From contig NZ_JADQTL010000002.1 of assembly GCF_017168145.1 (NCBI RefSeq), forward strand, positions 62,001 to 126,000: a DNA stretch of 64,000 bases. The letters are read 5' to 3'. The notes beneath the pieces are model-generated. The model worked only from the letters and a program-made list of their open reading frames with translations. It made no database searches and was not told the origin of the DNA. Source of the stretch: Anaerovorax sp. IOR16 (GTDB lineage: Bacteria > Bacillota > Clostridia > Peptostreptococcales > Anaerovoracaceae). The number at the start of each line of letters is the position of its first letter. The stretch's first letter is position 1. Shown here piece after piece: positions 18,996 to 26,477 of the stretch. A program made the translations under genes and the position numbers.

Positions 18996-19802
18996 CTATC
19001 TATTTTTAAATACTGGTTTTCTCTTTTCTATAAAAGCGTCCATGCCTTCCTGCTTGTCCTCAGTTGCAAAGGTAAGCCCTGCCGCGTCTTTTTCAAGCTC
19101 AAGGGCATTTAGGAGATCAAGATCAGTACCTTTATTAATAACAACTTTTGCATATTTTATTGCAATTGGCGCATTCTCTATAATCATTTTCATACACGCT
19201 TTTGCCTCGTCAATCAAAGCTTCCTCCGTAACAACTCGATTAACAAGACCCATAGAAAATGCTTCATCCGGCTTTATCTGTCTTGCAGTATAAATTAAAT
19301 CTTTTGCCCTACCTGCACCAACCAATCTTGTAAGTCTCTGTGTTCCTCCAAAACAAGGAATAACGCCAAGTTTTACCTCCGGTTGTCCAAAAACGGCTTT
19401 TTCTGATGCAATTCTTAAATCACAGCACATTGCAAGTTCACAACCGCCTCCTAATGCATATCCATTTACTGCAGCGATTACTGGTTTTTCAAATGATTCA
19501 ATTTTGTTAAATACATTCTGTGCATACCCTGCATAATCTCTGCCTTCTTCACTCTTGTAAGCCTGCATCTGAAGAATATCTGCGCCCGCTACAAATGCCT
19601 TTCCCGTACCGGTTATGATGATACCTTTTATTTCTTTGCTCTCATCAAATACCTCAAATATTTTTTCCAGTTCATCTAACGTCTTATCATTTAGTGCATT
19701 CAATGCTTTGGGGCGATTCATAATAACCAATGCAATGCCATCATCATATTCAACTTTGATGTTTTCCAGCATTTCCATCAATCTTACTAAACCATTGTTC
19801 AT
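18996..19802 (-). CDS. Crotonase-type enoyl-CoA hydratase
   Basis: 268-residue crotonase-fold enzyme. Oxyanion-hole blocks are GKAFVAGADILQMQ and NGYALGGGCELAMCCDL. Both catalytic glutamates of classical enoyl-CoA hydratase are present, in GGGCELAMCC and FGQPEVKLG. It should interconvert 3-hydroxyacyl-CoA and 2-enoyl-CoA. First gene of the operon, with GAGGAGG six bases before the ATG at 19802 and a sigma-54 promoter upstream. Internal Mets at 19775 and 19769 lack ribosome sites. Confidence 0.92.
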   Translation of the reverse strand: MNNGLVRLMEMLENIKVEYDDGIALVIMNRPKALNALNDKTLDELEKIFEVFDESKEIKGIIITGTGKAFVAGADILQMQAYKSEEGRDYAGYAQNVFNKIESFEKPVIAAVNGYALGGGCELAMCCDLRIASEKAVFGQPEVKLGVIPCFGGTQRLTRLVGAGRAKDLIYTARQIKPDEAFSMGLVNRVVTEEALIDEAKACMKMIIENAPIAIKYAKVVINKGTDLDLLNALELEKDAAGLTFATEDKQEGMDAFIEKRKPVFKNR

Positions 19803-19909
19803 AAATTACCTCCTCTATTCTATGAAAGCTCTCAAGTTCCAGCTTGTGCGGCCGCATCACTAAAACTTATGTTTCTCCGGTTGAATTTTCCGGTTCACTT
19901 TATACTGAT

Positions 19910-19925
19910 AGCAATTGCCATGCCA
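19910..19925 (-). promoter_or_regulatory. Sigma-54 (-24/-12) promoter of the acyl-CoA operon
   Basis: Minus strand reads TGGCATGGCAATTGCT. This matches the sigma-54 consensus TGGCAC-G-N4-TTGCW with the invariant GG and GC at correct spacing. The expected start lies near 19899, about 100 bases before the crotonase gene. Confidence 0.85.
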
Positions 19926-20095
19926 AATATTCATTATCATCTGAATTGTTAAAAAAATAATTTATAAATTGCGATATTTTTTACCATTTTTGTAATAAAA
20001 CAATAAAATTTCTATTAATAATACGTTTAAGATGATATCTTGTTAATGTAATTCATAGATATATGTGTATTTTTCATAAAAAATCAGCTCTTTTT

Positions 20096-20129
20096 TCTCC
20101 ATTTGGATATTTTAGTCTCCATTTGGAGA
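20096..20129 (-). promoter_or_regulatory. Putative activator-binding sites (UAS) for the sigma-54 promoter
   Basis: Two copies of TCTCCATTTGGA at 20096-20107 and 20116-20129, the second a full palindrome TCTCC-ATTT-GGAGA. A weaker TCTACGAATGGAGA lies at 20207-20220. They lie about 170-300 bp upstream of the -24 element, the usual position for enhancer-binding proteins. The rest of 19803-20340 appears non-coding. Confidence 0.6.
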
Positions 20130-20224
20130 AAGCAAGTGACAGCGCTTCTGTTTTCAATGAAGTTATCAAACTATTTTTTTAACAATTTTATTTGTCAACT
20201 TATTTTTCTACGAATGGAGAATAT

Positions 20225-20264
20225 AAAAAATGTGCAACAAAGCACAAAAGCTTCATTGCACATT
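20225..20264 (-). terminator. Terminator after the DUF3343 gene
   Basis: Minus-strand stem AAATGTGCAA / TTGCACATTT with a 20-base middle and a T6 tail. Confidence 0.75.
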
Positions 20265-20340
20265 TACGTTTCCTATTAAATTTTACAGCTCCATTCTAAT
20301 ACATGTTGATTCCTGGTATTAGTTTGGAAATCCCTATGCA

Positions 20341-20598
20341 TTAAGATACACGTATATAATCGATTTGATTGTTTTGTTCTTGGATTTCGTACACTCCACT
20401 ATCATTAATATTACTTTTCTGCAAAATATCAATAACCTGCTGTATCTGATTGGTTCGAACATAAAGTGCATATCCACAACTTTTTAACAGTTTAGGGGGT
20501 GTTTTTTTTAAGCTAGAACGAACCCGTTGATCTTGTAATTTCTCTTGTGCATAAGCAGCCTTGTAAAAGGACGAAAATGCAATGACATAATCTTTCAT
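20341..20598 (-). CDS. DUF3343-family small protein
   Basis: 85 residues from the ATG at 20598 (AGAGGGA upstream). A longer frame to 20637 lacks a ribosome site. It has the DUF3343 pattern with TPPKLLKSCGYALYV around a conserved Cys. The family has been described as Se/S-carrier-like, but its role is unproven. It follows the carboxypeptidase gene on the same strand. Confidence 0.65.
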   Translation of the reverse strand: MKDYVIAFSSFYKAAYAQEKLQDQRVRSSLKKTPPKLLKSCGYALYVRTNQIQQVIDILQKSNINDSGVYEIQEQNNQIDYIRVS

Positions 20599-20642
20599 GA
20601 AATCCCTCTTTTCTGTCGTTGAATTTCGTTCCTCCACCTATA

Positions 20643-21455
20643 CTATTGTATGGTTTTTAGCATTCGTATGTACATTTCCAAAAATCCTGCACGTTCCACA
20701 TCCTCTTCAGCAAGCAGTGGATAAGATTTTATCTGTTTTTTATCTTTATATACCAAAAGAGTTCCGATTTCATCACCTTTCTTCACCGGCGCGGTAATCG
20801 ATTTATTTAATTTAACTTCCGTAGTAATTCCTTCTTTTTGGCCTTTTTTGACAAGGAAACTTACCATTTCAGGACAAATGGCATTTACAACTTCAGTGCT
20901 TCCTTTTTGAACTGGAGCACTGCCCATTACTTCATTTTTTTCTGCAAGCTTAGCACTGTCATAAGTTGCAAAACCATAATCAAGCAAACGACTTGCCTCA
21001 GCAAAACGAATTTTGGAAGTTGTACATCCCATTACAACCGAGATTAAAGTAAGTTCTCCTTTCGTTGCTGATCCAGATAGACAATATCCCGCTTCTTGTG
21101 TAAACCCAGTTTTAATTCCGTTTGCACCAGGATATTGTTTAATCAAACGGTTTGTATTTGTAAGTCCTAATTCTGTTTGCTTTTTATCAGCTAATCCAAC
21201 CGTTATTTTCGTTTGCCACGTATTAAACCACTCTTTTGTCTGTGGGTACTTTAAAAGTTCCTTTGACATTAGTCCTATATCATATGCACTTGTGTAATGA
21301 TTGGCTACCGGTAAACCATTTGTGTTTACAAAGTTTGTATCTTTCATACCAAGTTCTTTTGCACGTTTATTCATATTTTCCACAAAAATTTCTTCTGTTC
21401 CGCCAACATATTCTGCCATTGCAACGCACGCATCGTTAGAAGCTTGTAATAAACC
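20643..21455 (-). pseudogene. dacF: D-Ala-D-Ala carboxypeptidase (S11), 3' part only
   Basis: The frame contains the C-terminal two thirds of a peptidase S11 protein: an SxN-like block ASNDACVAMAEYVGG, the KTG motif in NGIKTGFTQEAGYC, and a C-terminal beta domain. The N-terminal SxxK active-site block is absent, because sequence upstream of about 21455 belongs to an element carrying a large serine recombinase. The SxN block reads A-S-N where S-A/G-N is usual, placing the junction close to it. The gene symbol reflects family resemblance only. The product cannot be catalytically active as it stands. Confidence 0.85.
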
Positions 21456-21482
21456 AATTTCATTTTTTACCTATAAAAATAC

Positions 21483-23066
21483 TTAAAGATTCCATTGAAT
21501 TATGATTTCTTTTTCTCCTCTCACCTTTGTGTTTTTTACGTAGATTACATCCACAAACTCTTCTATTATCTCCCGATTTAGTTGCGTCATATTCATGTAC
21601 TTCTTAATGGCCTTTTTCTTCTCTTGAGCAAGGTCAATTTTCAGATTGTAGCTTTCAATCTCTTTTTCTAAGGTTTTTATCTGTTTTTTACACTTCACTT
21701 CCCGATCTGACAAACCATGATTTAAAGAGATAAACTGTTTTTCTGTAATCACTCCTTTTACTTTATCCATATATAAGTTTTCTAAAGCTAGTTGGGCATC
21801 TGTTAATTGCACCTGAACTGCTTGAAGCGTTGCCCTGGATTTTTCCATCTGTGCTGAAATTGTGGTTTCTCCCTGTATTAAGGTTTCCAAGTCTTGTTCT
21901 GAGCTATATTGGTGAATTAGCTTTTTTAATTCTGTAAATACGGTTTCTTCGATTAACTTATAAGAAACTGACACCCCAATCTGACAGACATCATATTTTT
22001 TCATGGGACAGATGAAATATCGCTTATTTCCATACCCATGGTGTTTAATTAATGCCGACTGACATGTAGCGCATTTAAGCTTGCCGACAAAAATATGACG
22101 CTTTCCAGTCTGTTCCGGTCTCGTTCTTGTTTTAGCTAACTCCTGCACCAATTCAAAGGTCTGACGGTCAACAATCGGCTCATGCGTATTTTCTACAATA
22201 ACCCACTCTGATTTTGATTTTCTGATTTTTGCACTATTTTTATAACTAATTGTACCGCTTTTCCCCTGCACCATGTCACCAATATAGTCACGGTTTTTTA
22301 ATATGACATTAACGGAGCTGCTACGCCATATTCGTCCCTGCTTTCCTCTCTGACGTGGAATGTAATTCAGCCCCTGCTGACGTTTATACTCCGCAGGGCA
22401 GGGATAGCCTAAGTCATTTAGTTTTTGGGCGATTCGAGTTAAACCGTAACCTTCTAGATATAGTTTAAATATCAAGCGGACTACCTTTGCCGCCGGTTCG
22501 TCGATAATAAAATGGTTTTTGTCTTTTGGATCCTTCAGGTATCCATAGGGGGCGAACGCACCTACAAACTTGCCCTGCTTCTTTTTTACTTCGAAGACAG
22601 CTTTTATATTTTCGGATAAATCTTCTACATACCATTCATTCACCAGACCGTTAATCTGGCGACTTTTTTTATTACCCTTAACATCTGTATCTGCACTGTC
22701 CACAATCGATACAAAACGTATCCCCCAAAGAGGAAATTTTTTATGAAGTATATTCTCTACGTACTCCATATCCCTTGTAAAACGAGACTGTGACTTCGCT
22801 AATACGATATTAACCTTACCCGCTTCTGCATCCTTCATTAATCTAGAAAACTCCGGACGTTCAATAGCTTCATCGGCTCCGGAAAAATCGTCATCTGAGT
22901 AAATATCATATATTTCCCATCCATTCTTTAAAGAATGGTTTATCAACATCGTTTTCTGATTTTGTATACTTTCAGAGTCATCTTCTTTGTTCTTCTTTTT
23001 TAAATCCTCATCTGACAGGCGACAATAAATTGCTACAATATTTCGTGGTACATGGTCCTGTTTCAT
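21483..23066 (-). CDS. Large serine recombinase (element integrase)
   Basis: 527-residue site-specific recombinase. The catalytic Ser is in AIYCRLSDED near residue 18. Resolvase fold to about residue 160, recombinase domain around residues 170-290, zinc ribbon CATCQ...FICPMKKYDVC near 345-375, and a coiled-coil before the C-terminus. It lies directly beside the broken dacF gene, as expected for an integrase at the end of an integrated element. ATG at 23066 has GAGGAAATC upstream, within the end of a small upstream ORF. Confidence 0.95.
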   Translation of the reverse strand: MKQDHVPRNIVAIYCRLSDEDLKKKNKEDDSESIQNQKTMLINHSLKNGWEIYDIYSDDDFSGADEAIERPEFSRLMKDAEAGKVNIVLAKSQSRFTRDMEYVENILHKKFPLWGIRFVSIVDSADTDVKGNKKSRQINGLVNEWYVEDLSENIKAVFEVKKKQGKFVGAFAPYGYLKDPKDKNHFIIDEPAAKVVRLIFKLYLEGYGLTRIAQKLNDLGYPCPAEYKRQQGLNYIPRQRGKQGRIWRSSSVNVILKNRDYIGDMVQGKSGTISYKNSAKIRKSKSEWVIVENTHEPIVDRQTFELVQELAKTRTRPEQTGKRHIFVGKLKCATCQSALIKHHGYGNKRYFICPMKKYDVCQIGVSVSYKLIEETVFTELKKLIHQYSSEQDLETLIQGETTISAQMEKSRATLQAVQVQLTDAQLALENLYMDKVKGVITEKQFISLNHGLSDREVKCKKQIKTLEKEIESYNLKIDLAQEKKKAIKKYMNMTQLNREIIEEFVDVIYVKNTKVRGEKEIIIQWNL

Positions 23067-23076
23067 GCTGATTTCC

Positions 23077-23241
23077 TCATTTCGTTCTTATGTATTTGAT
23101 TATAGGAGTACTTTCCGTCCTGCAAATGACGTTGGCCAGCCCCGCTTGTACGCTCTGTTTACGTTCCTCCTCTTTTGACTTAAACAGATTCACTACATTA
23201 CAACTATTTTTCGTTCTAATTGGTTGAGTTACATTTAACAT
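23077..23241 (-). CDS. Small ORF coupled to the recombinase gene
   Basis: 54 codons beginning MLNVTQPIRTKNSC behind AGGAGGAGA. It is Lys/Glu-rich in the middle (KSKEEERKQS) and stops 10 bp before the recombinase start. Strong ribosome site and tight spacing support translation. It could be an accessory or directionality factor, but no family is recognised. Confidence 0.5.
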   Translation of the reverse strand: MLNVTQPIRTKNSCNVVNLFKSKEEERKQSVQAGLANVICRTESTPIIKYIRTK

Positions 23242-23277
23242 AGTTATCTCCTCCTATTCTTATTAATTCATTACATC

Positions 23278-23772
23278 TTATGCCATACTTGTTCTCTCTA
23301 TCCCTTTTTTATAATCAAGTGCTTCTTGCGAAACACAATGTAAACTTGCAATAAGAGGAGCTATATCTAGCCCATGATCTTCATAGCCCCTTTGAATAAT
23401 TCCATAATACCGTCCTCCTGGTGTCGCCGGTCTTTCGTATTCTTTGCTCATCACGTAAGCCATCGCTTCAACAATGCCATACTGTGTTTTAACTTTTATT
23501 ATTTGCTTTTTATATAGTCGTGGATACCCTTCATAAATATCCAAAACTTTCTCACAGCGTGATGTGATTATCCATAACACAATTGGTACCGTACTGCCAT
23601 TTTCCCGCTGAATATTTGCGACACCCGACCCGGATCTATTCCCACAGAAAGTCAATCGGTAATCCTTTAGAGTACCAATACAAAGAACCTCAGCATAAGG
23701 GCAACGCATCGACATTTGTTCTAAATTCATATTGCTGCCATATGCAGCGTACAATATTGTATTATTAATCAT
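23278..23772 (-). CDS. Gamma-glutamylcyclotransferase-like (AIG2 fold) protein
   Basis: 164 residues. N-terminal YAAYGSNMNLEQM is the substrate-loop signature of the GGCT/AIG2 fold. A Glu in DIYEGYPRLYKK fits the catalytic acid, followed by AMAYVM. Cytosolic. The substrate (gamma-glutamyl amine or peptide) is unknown. Its ATG overlaps the stop region of a small membrane peptide ORF. Such proteins often occur as cargo on clostridial elements. Confidence 0.8.
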   Translation of the reverse strand: MINNTILYAAYGSNMNLEQMSMRCPYAEVLCIGTLKDYRLTFCGNRSGSGVANIQRENGSTVPIVLWIITSRCEKVLDIYEGYPRLYKKQIIKVKTQYGIVEAMAYVMSKEYERPATPGGRYYGIIQRGYEDHGLDIAPLIASLHCVSQEALDYKKGIERTSMA

Positions 23773-23899
23773 TTGTACTCACGGCTCCTTCCCTTAAAGT
23801 CTCGTTTACAGATTCCTGATCTAACGAATCTAGTAAGCATGTAAGCCCTAATAAAAGTGGACAAAAGATAAATGTAAAAAAAATTCCCCATAAATTCAT
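23765..23899 (-). CDS. Small single-pass membrane peptide
   Basis: 44 codons (MNLWGIFFTFIFCPLLLG...) behind AGGAGGC, overlapping the GGCT-like gene by 8 bp. One hydrophobic helix near residues 4-25, then an acidic tail. Overlap and ribosome site support a real, coupled ORF. Function unknown. Confidence 0.5.
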   Translation of the reverse strand: MNLWGIFFTFIFCPLLLGLTCLLDSLDQESVNETLREGAVSTND

Positions 23900-23961
23900 A
23901 GCAAAGCCTCCTTTTTAATTTTTCACTTGTAATATAAAAACAGCTTTGCTATAATGAACAA

Positions 23962-24050
23962 AAGCTGCTCTATAATTTAAGTAATTTAGAGTAGGAATTA
24001 TGCGTAAAGGCTCACATCAACCCGCAAAGTTATCTGTGAGTCTTTTTTTA
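23962..24050 (+). ncRNA. Candidate small RNA ending in a terminator
   Basis: TTGTAA (23928) and TATAAT (23950-23955) precede a stretch without ORFs. It ends in a hairpin GGCTCACA / TGTGAGTC (24009-24042) and a T7 tail. No plus-strand gene follows for almost 1 kb, so a short independent transcript is plausible. Confidence 0.35.
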
Positions 24051-24060
24051 TGCTATTAAA

Positions 24061-24115
24061 TTAACAGCACATCGATACGGCGAAATTTCTTTCGCCGCAT
24101 ATAATCTGCTGTTAA
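24061..24115. other. Nested inverted repeats
   Basis: Outer arms TTAACAGCA / TGCTGTTAA (24061-24069, 24107-24115) enclose a perfect hairpin CGGCGAAA / TTTCGCCG (24078-24085, 24090-24097). From here to 24660 no ORF is seen. The tract holds a perfect palindrome TGGCTGATCAGCCA (24163-24176) and a CAGAGC / GCTCTG hairpin (24544-24564), and no function is assigned. Confidence 0.45.
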
Positions 24116-24674
24116 GCAGTTTATATTTTTCTCTTATTCTCCTATTTGCCCCGCCCCCGGATTGGCTGATCAGCCAGGTACATCTTGATCCATCTCAGAA
24201 CCTAATCGTTATTTTAATCTAAGCGTTTCATTTTAAATTATCATCGCAATAGGCAAAACCGTTATCATGCAGTGTTTATCGCTCTCCAACCTTAATTTTC
24301 TTACATATATAATAAGAAATCGATCACATTGACTTGCAGGTTGATCTTCGCGCCACTCATTTTTTACACCCTACAAGCAAGATATAAATTATTTGTCGCT
24401 CCAATTTCAAAACTTCACCTTTCAAGATGCAGCATATTTAATTGTCAAGGTTCAGCCTACCTGAGTTGAACGACCCAATTTTCCAACTGTATCTATTCAG
24501 AGCTTCTGATTGCCATATGTATTCCTACATATATCTTCAATCACAGAGCCGATTGCACAGCTCTGCGGTTCAGGATATATATTCACAACTCAAAGGGGAC
24601 TTTGTCGTTATTTTTTTATGACATTTTTTTAATGCTGTGGTAAAATCAACATGACCAACATATTAAAAAAATCT

Positions 24675-24881
24675 TTATTTAGGAACAATGACAGGAAACA
24701 ATTCTTCAACTGAACAATTTAATACCTTAGCTAAATTTAAAGCTGTATGAACATTTGGTATCCTTTCACCCGCCTCATAATTTTGATAGGTACGAACAGC
24801 AATATTCGCTTTATACGCAACTTCCACTTGCGTTAAACCTTTTTTATCTCTAATTTGTTTTAGACTTGTTAGCACTGTCAT
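24675..24881 (-). CDS. XRE-family repressor (minus)
   Basis: 68 residues from the ATG at 24881 (GGGAGGA upstream). It is a compact HTH_3 protein with KGLTQVEVAYKANIAVRTYQNYEAGER in the helix-turn-helix and NCSVEELFPV at the end. Divergent from another XRE gene at 24986, with paired operator-like repeats between them. Likely a phage-type switch of the element. Confidence 0.85.
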   Translation of the reverse strand: MTVLTSLKQIRDKKGLTQVEVAYKANIAVRTYQNYEAGERIPNVHTALNLAKVLNCSVEELFPVIVPK

Positions 24882-24901
24882 CATTCCTCCCAGGTATAAA
24901 C

Positions 24902-24957
24902 ACACTCATATGTGCGTGTTTCGTTTCTATAGTAGCATACTCATTTGTGCGTGTCAA
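24902..24957. promoter_or_regulatory. Divergent operator/promoter with two ACTCAT-N-TGTGCGTGT sites
   Basis: 18-bp sites at 24902-24919 and 24937-24954 are near identical. The minus-strand promoter TTGACA (24952-24957), 17-bp spacer, TACTAT (24929-24934) overlaps the second site. Binding would therefore block transcription of the minus XRE gene. Confidence 0.75.
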
Positions 24958-24985
24958 TACCCCCTATTAAATTTTGGAGGTACAC

Positions 24986-25207
24986 ATGTTTAATTTTGGC
25001 GAACATTTAAAAGCACTTCGTAAAGCTCAAAATATTACACAAAAGCAACTTGCTCAAGACATTAATGCCAGTGAGCGTGGTATTCAAAATTATGAATTAA
25101 ATCTAAGAAAACCAACCTATGATATTCTAATTGCATTGGCTGACTATTTTGATGTATCCATAGACTATCTTGTCGGTCGGACGGATAATCCGGAAATTAA
25201 TAAATAA
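24986..25207 (+). CDS. XRE-family regulator (plus)
   Basis: 73 residues from the ATG at 24986, with GGAGG at 24976-24980. An upstream in-frame TTG overlaps the ribosome site and is rejected. HTH block NITQKQLAQDINASERGIQNYE, then the common PTYDILIALADYFDVSIDYLVG tail. A partner in the divergent switch with the minus-strand XRE gene. Terminator follows. Confidence 0.85.
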   Translation: MFNFGEHLKALRKAQNITQKQLAQDINASERGIQNYELNLRKPTYDILIALADYFDVSIDYLVGRTDNPEINK

Positions 25208-25211
25208 AAAA

Positions 25212-25244
25212 GCAGTGTGTTGTACTTTAAATACTTCACACTGC
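25212..25244 (+). terminator. Terminator after the XRE gene
   Basis: Stem GCAGTGTG / CACACTGC with a 17-base loop, followed by a short T-rich stretch. Confidence 0.6.
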
Positions 25245-25297
25245 AATTTGGTTGTATTTTTTTAATGATTATGATATTATAATCATATAATAAGTGC

Positions 25298-25370
25298 TAC
25301 CGATAAGCGGTTAGCCTAGAATACGTTTAAAAAATAACCGTTTCCTTGGGCAGGGCGGTTATTTTTTATT
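25298..25370 (+). ncRNA. Candidate antitoxin RNA of par/fst-like locus 1
   Basis: Plus-strand -10 TATAAT at 25286-25291. The RNA would begin near GTGCTACC...GGTTAGCC (25293-25316) and end at a terminator stem AAAATAACCG / CGGTTATTTT (25331-25365). The toxin mRNA reads convergently through the same terminator. Its 5' end carries the same GTGCTACC and GGTTAGCC blocks, as direct repeats do in the pAD1 par system. Confidence 0.6.
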
Positions 25371-25445
25371 ACGTTCCAAACTTATAATTGACACAATTAA
25401 CGTTGCCACAGCAACAATAATCATGAATTCTTCATATGTACTAAT
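25359..25445 (-). CDS. Holin-like type I toxin peptide, locus 1
   Basis: 28-residue hydrophobic peptide read as (M)STYEEFMIIVAVATLIVS followed by a basic tail ending ERNKK. The only in-frame ATG (25424) is about 30 bases from the ribosome site, whereas an ATT at 25445 lies nine bases after GGAGG and opens the conserved STYE start of holin-like toxins. Initiation at ATT is therefore inferred. A promoter TTCACA-N17-TATAAT lies at 25546-25574. The shared terminator with the antisense RNA supports a toxin-antitoxin pair. Confidence 0.6.
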   Translation of the reverse strand: MSTYEEFMIIVAVATLIVSIISLERNKK

Positions 25446-25609
25446 AATTTACCACCTCCCTATTCTGCGATTGACATTTCTCAGCCTTTTGCAGTAATAA
25501 CGGATTGTGGCTAACCGCCTACCGTGTCTCTGGTAGCACAGTGCTATTATACCAAAATCTACTAACAGTGTGAAGTATTTACTTTTCAATGTTCATATAT
25601 AGCTGTTAC

Positions 25610-25846
25610 TTACTCGTAGTTGTCAAATAAATCGTCGTTGTAGTAATTTAATACTTTCTTTATTCGTTTACTGAGAAGATAGGAAGGGTTTCGGTGCCCA
25701 CGTTCTATTTGATTATAAGAATTTCGTTTTATTCCACATAGTTCTGCAAGTACACTCTGCGAATATCCACAACGAATCCTTTGATCTTTTAAAACTTTTT
25801 TCATTTGCATCCCATCTAACCTTTCTTCCGTCTCAATAAAGGACAT
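25610..25846 (-). CDS. XRE-family regulator
   Basis: 78 residues as drawn. HTH in QRIRCGYSQSVLAELCGIKRNSYNQIERGHRN. The ATG at 25846 lacks a clear ribosome site. Internal Mets near residues 13 and 15 (MQMKKVLK) are alternative starts. Divergent from the XRE gene at 25978, with a long operator dyad between. Resembles short phage-type Cro/antirepressor proteins. Confidence 0.75.
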   Translation of the reverse strand: MSFIETEERLDGMQMKKVLKDQRIRCGYSQSVLAELCGIKRNSYNQIERGHRNPSYLLSKRIKKVLNYYNDDLFDNYE

Positions 25847-25859
25847 CTTAGCTTTTATT

Positions 25860-25919
25860 ATAGTCTCATTTTAGGACACGTCAAGATATTTCTTGAAAAT
25901 AGTCCTTTTTTGAGACTAT
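25860..25919. promoter_or_regulatory. Divergent operator dyad
   Basis: Arms ATAGTCTCATTTTAGGAC (25860-25877) and, inverted, ATAGTCTCAAAAAAGGAC (25902-25919), 24 bp apart. The left arm overlaps a minus-strand TATAAT, the right arm a plus-strand TTGAGA. Both divergent XRE promoters could thus be controlled together. Confidence 0.7.
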
Positions 25920-25977
25920 TTATTGTTAATGTAAAATATTTCTATATAATCAAATTATCTATATATGGAGGTGTTTT

Positions 25978-26361
25978 ATGAATTTTAGTGATAGATTAAT
26001 AGAACTGAGAAGTGAACGTGGACTGACTCAACAAAAATTTGGAGATCTTTTAAATATCACTCGTTCAACAATTGCCAGCTATGAGAAAGAAAACAGAGAG
26101 CCCAAATATGATATACTAATTACTATCGCTAAATTCTTTAACGTTTCAATTGATTACCTTCTCGGCTATACTAACATTCGAAGCTATAATAACCCTACAC
26201 CTTTTACCTCGACTTTATCTGAGAAACAAGACAAGCTTCTTGATCTATTTGATTCTTTGAACGAATCCAATCAAGGTGCGCTGATCGAACGAGCCACCAT
26301 GCTTTTAGAAGACCAAGAAAAACAAGATATAGATTCGGGGATATATAAAAAGAACGCATAA
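25978..26361 (+). CDS. XRE-family regulator with C-terminal extension
   Basis: 127 residues. HTH in RGLTQQKFGDLLNITRSTIASYEKENREP, then PKYDILITIAKFFNVSIDYLLG. A helical C-terminal part (LSEKQDKLLDLFDSLNESNQ) fits dimerisation. TGGAGG precedes the ATG. It is upstream of the helicase-nuclease gene with a terminator between, and could regulate it or the element. Confidence 0.85.
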   Translation: MNFSDRLIELRSERGLTQQKFGDLLNITRSTIASYEKENREPKYDILITIAKFFNVSIDYLLGYTNIRSYNNPTPFTSTLSEKQDKLLDLFDSLNESNQGALIERATMLLEDQEKQDIDSGIYKKNA

Positions 26362-26381
26362 AAGATGAAAATTTCGGAAAA

Positions 26382-26416
26382 GTAATTCCTTTAAAATATT
26401 TTTAAAGGAATTTTTT
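26382..26416 (+). terminator. Terminator before the helicase-nuclease gene
   Basis: Stem AATTCCTTTA / TAAAGGAATT with a T-rich tail. Confidence 0.75.
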
Positions 26417-26477
26417 ATCGGCAATTACAAGCAACAACTATTGTGCTAATAATTACATTAAGTGAAAGGGTATTTTT

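Noticed and set aside
24061-24660. CRISPR array or direct-repeat cluster
   Set aside because: Repeats are inverted and unique, without regular spacing or spacers; no cas genes anywhere in the window.
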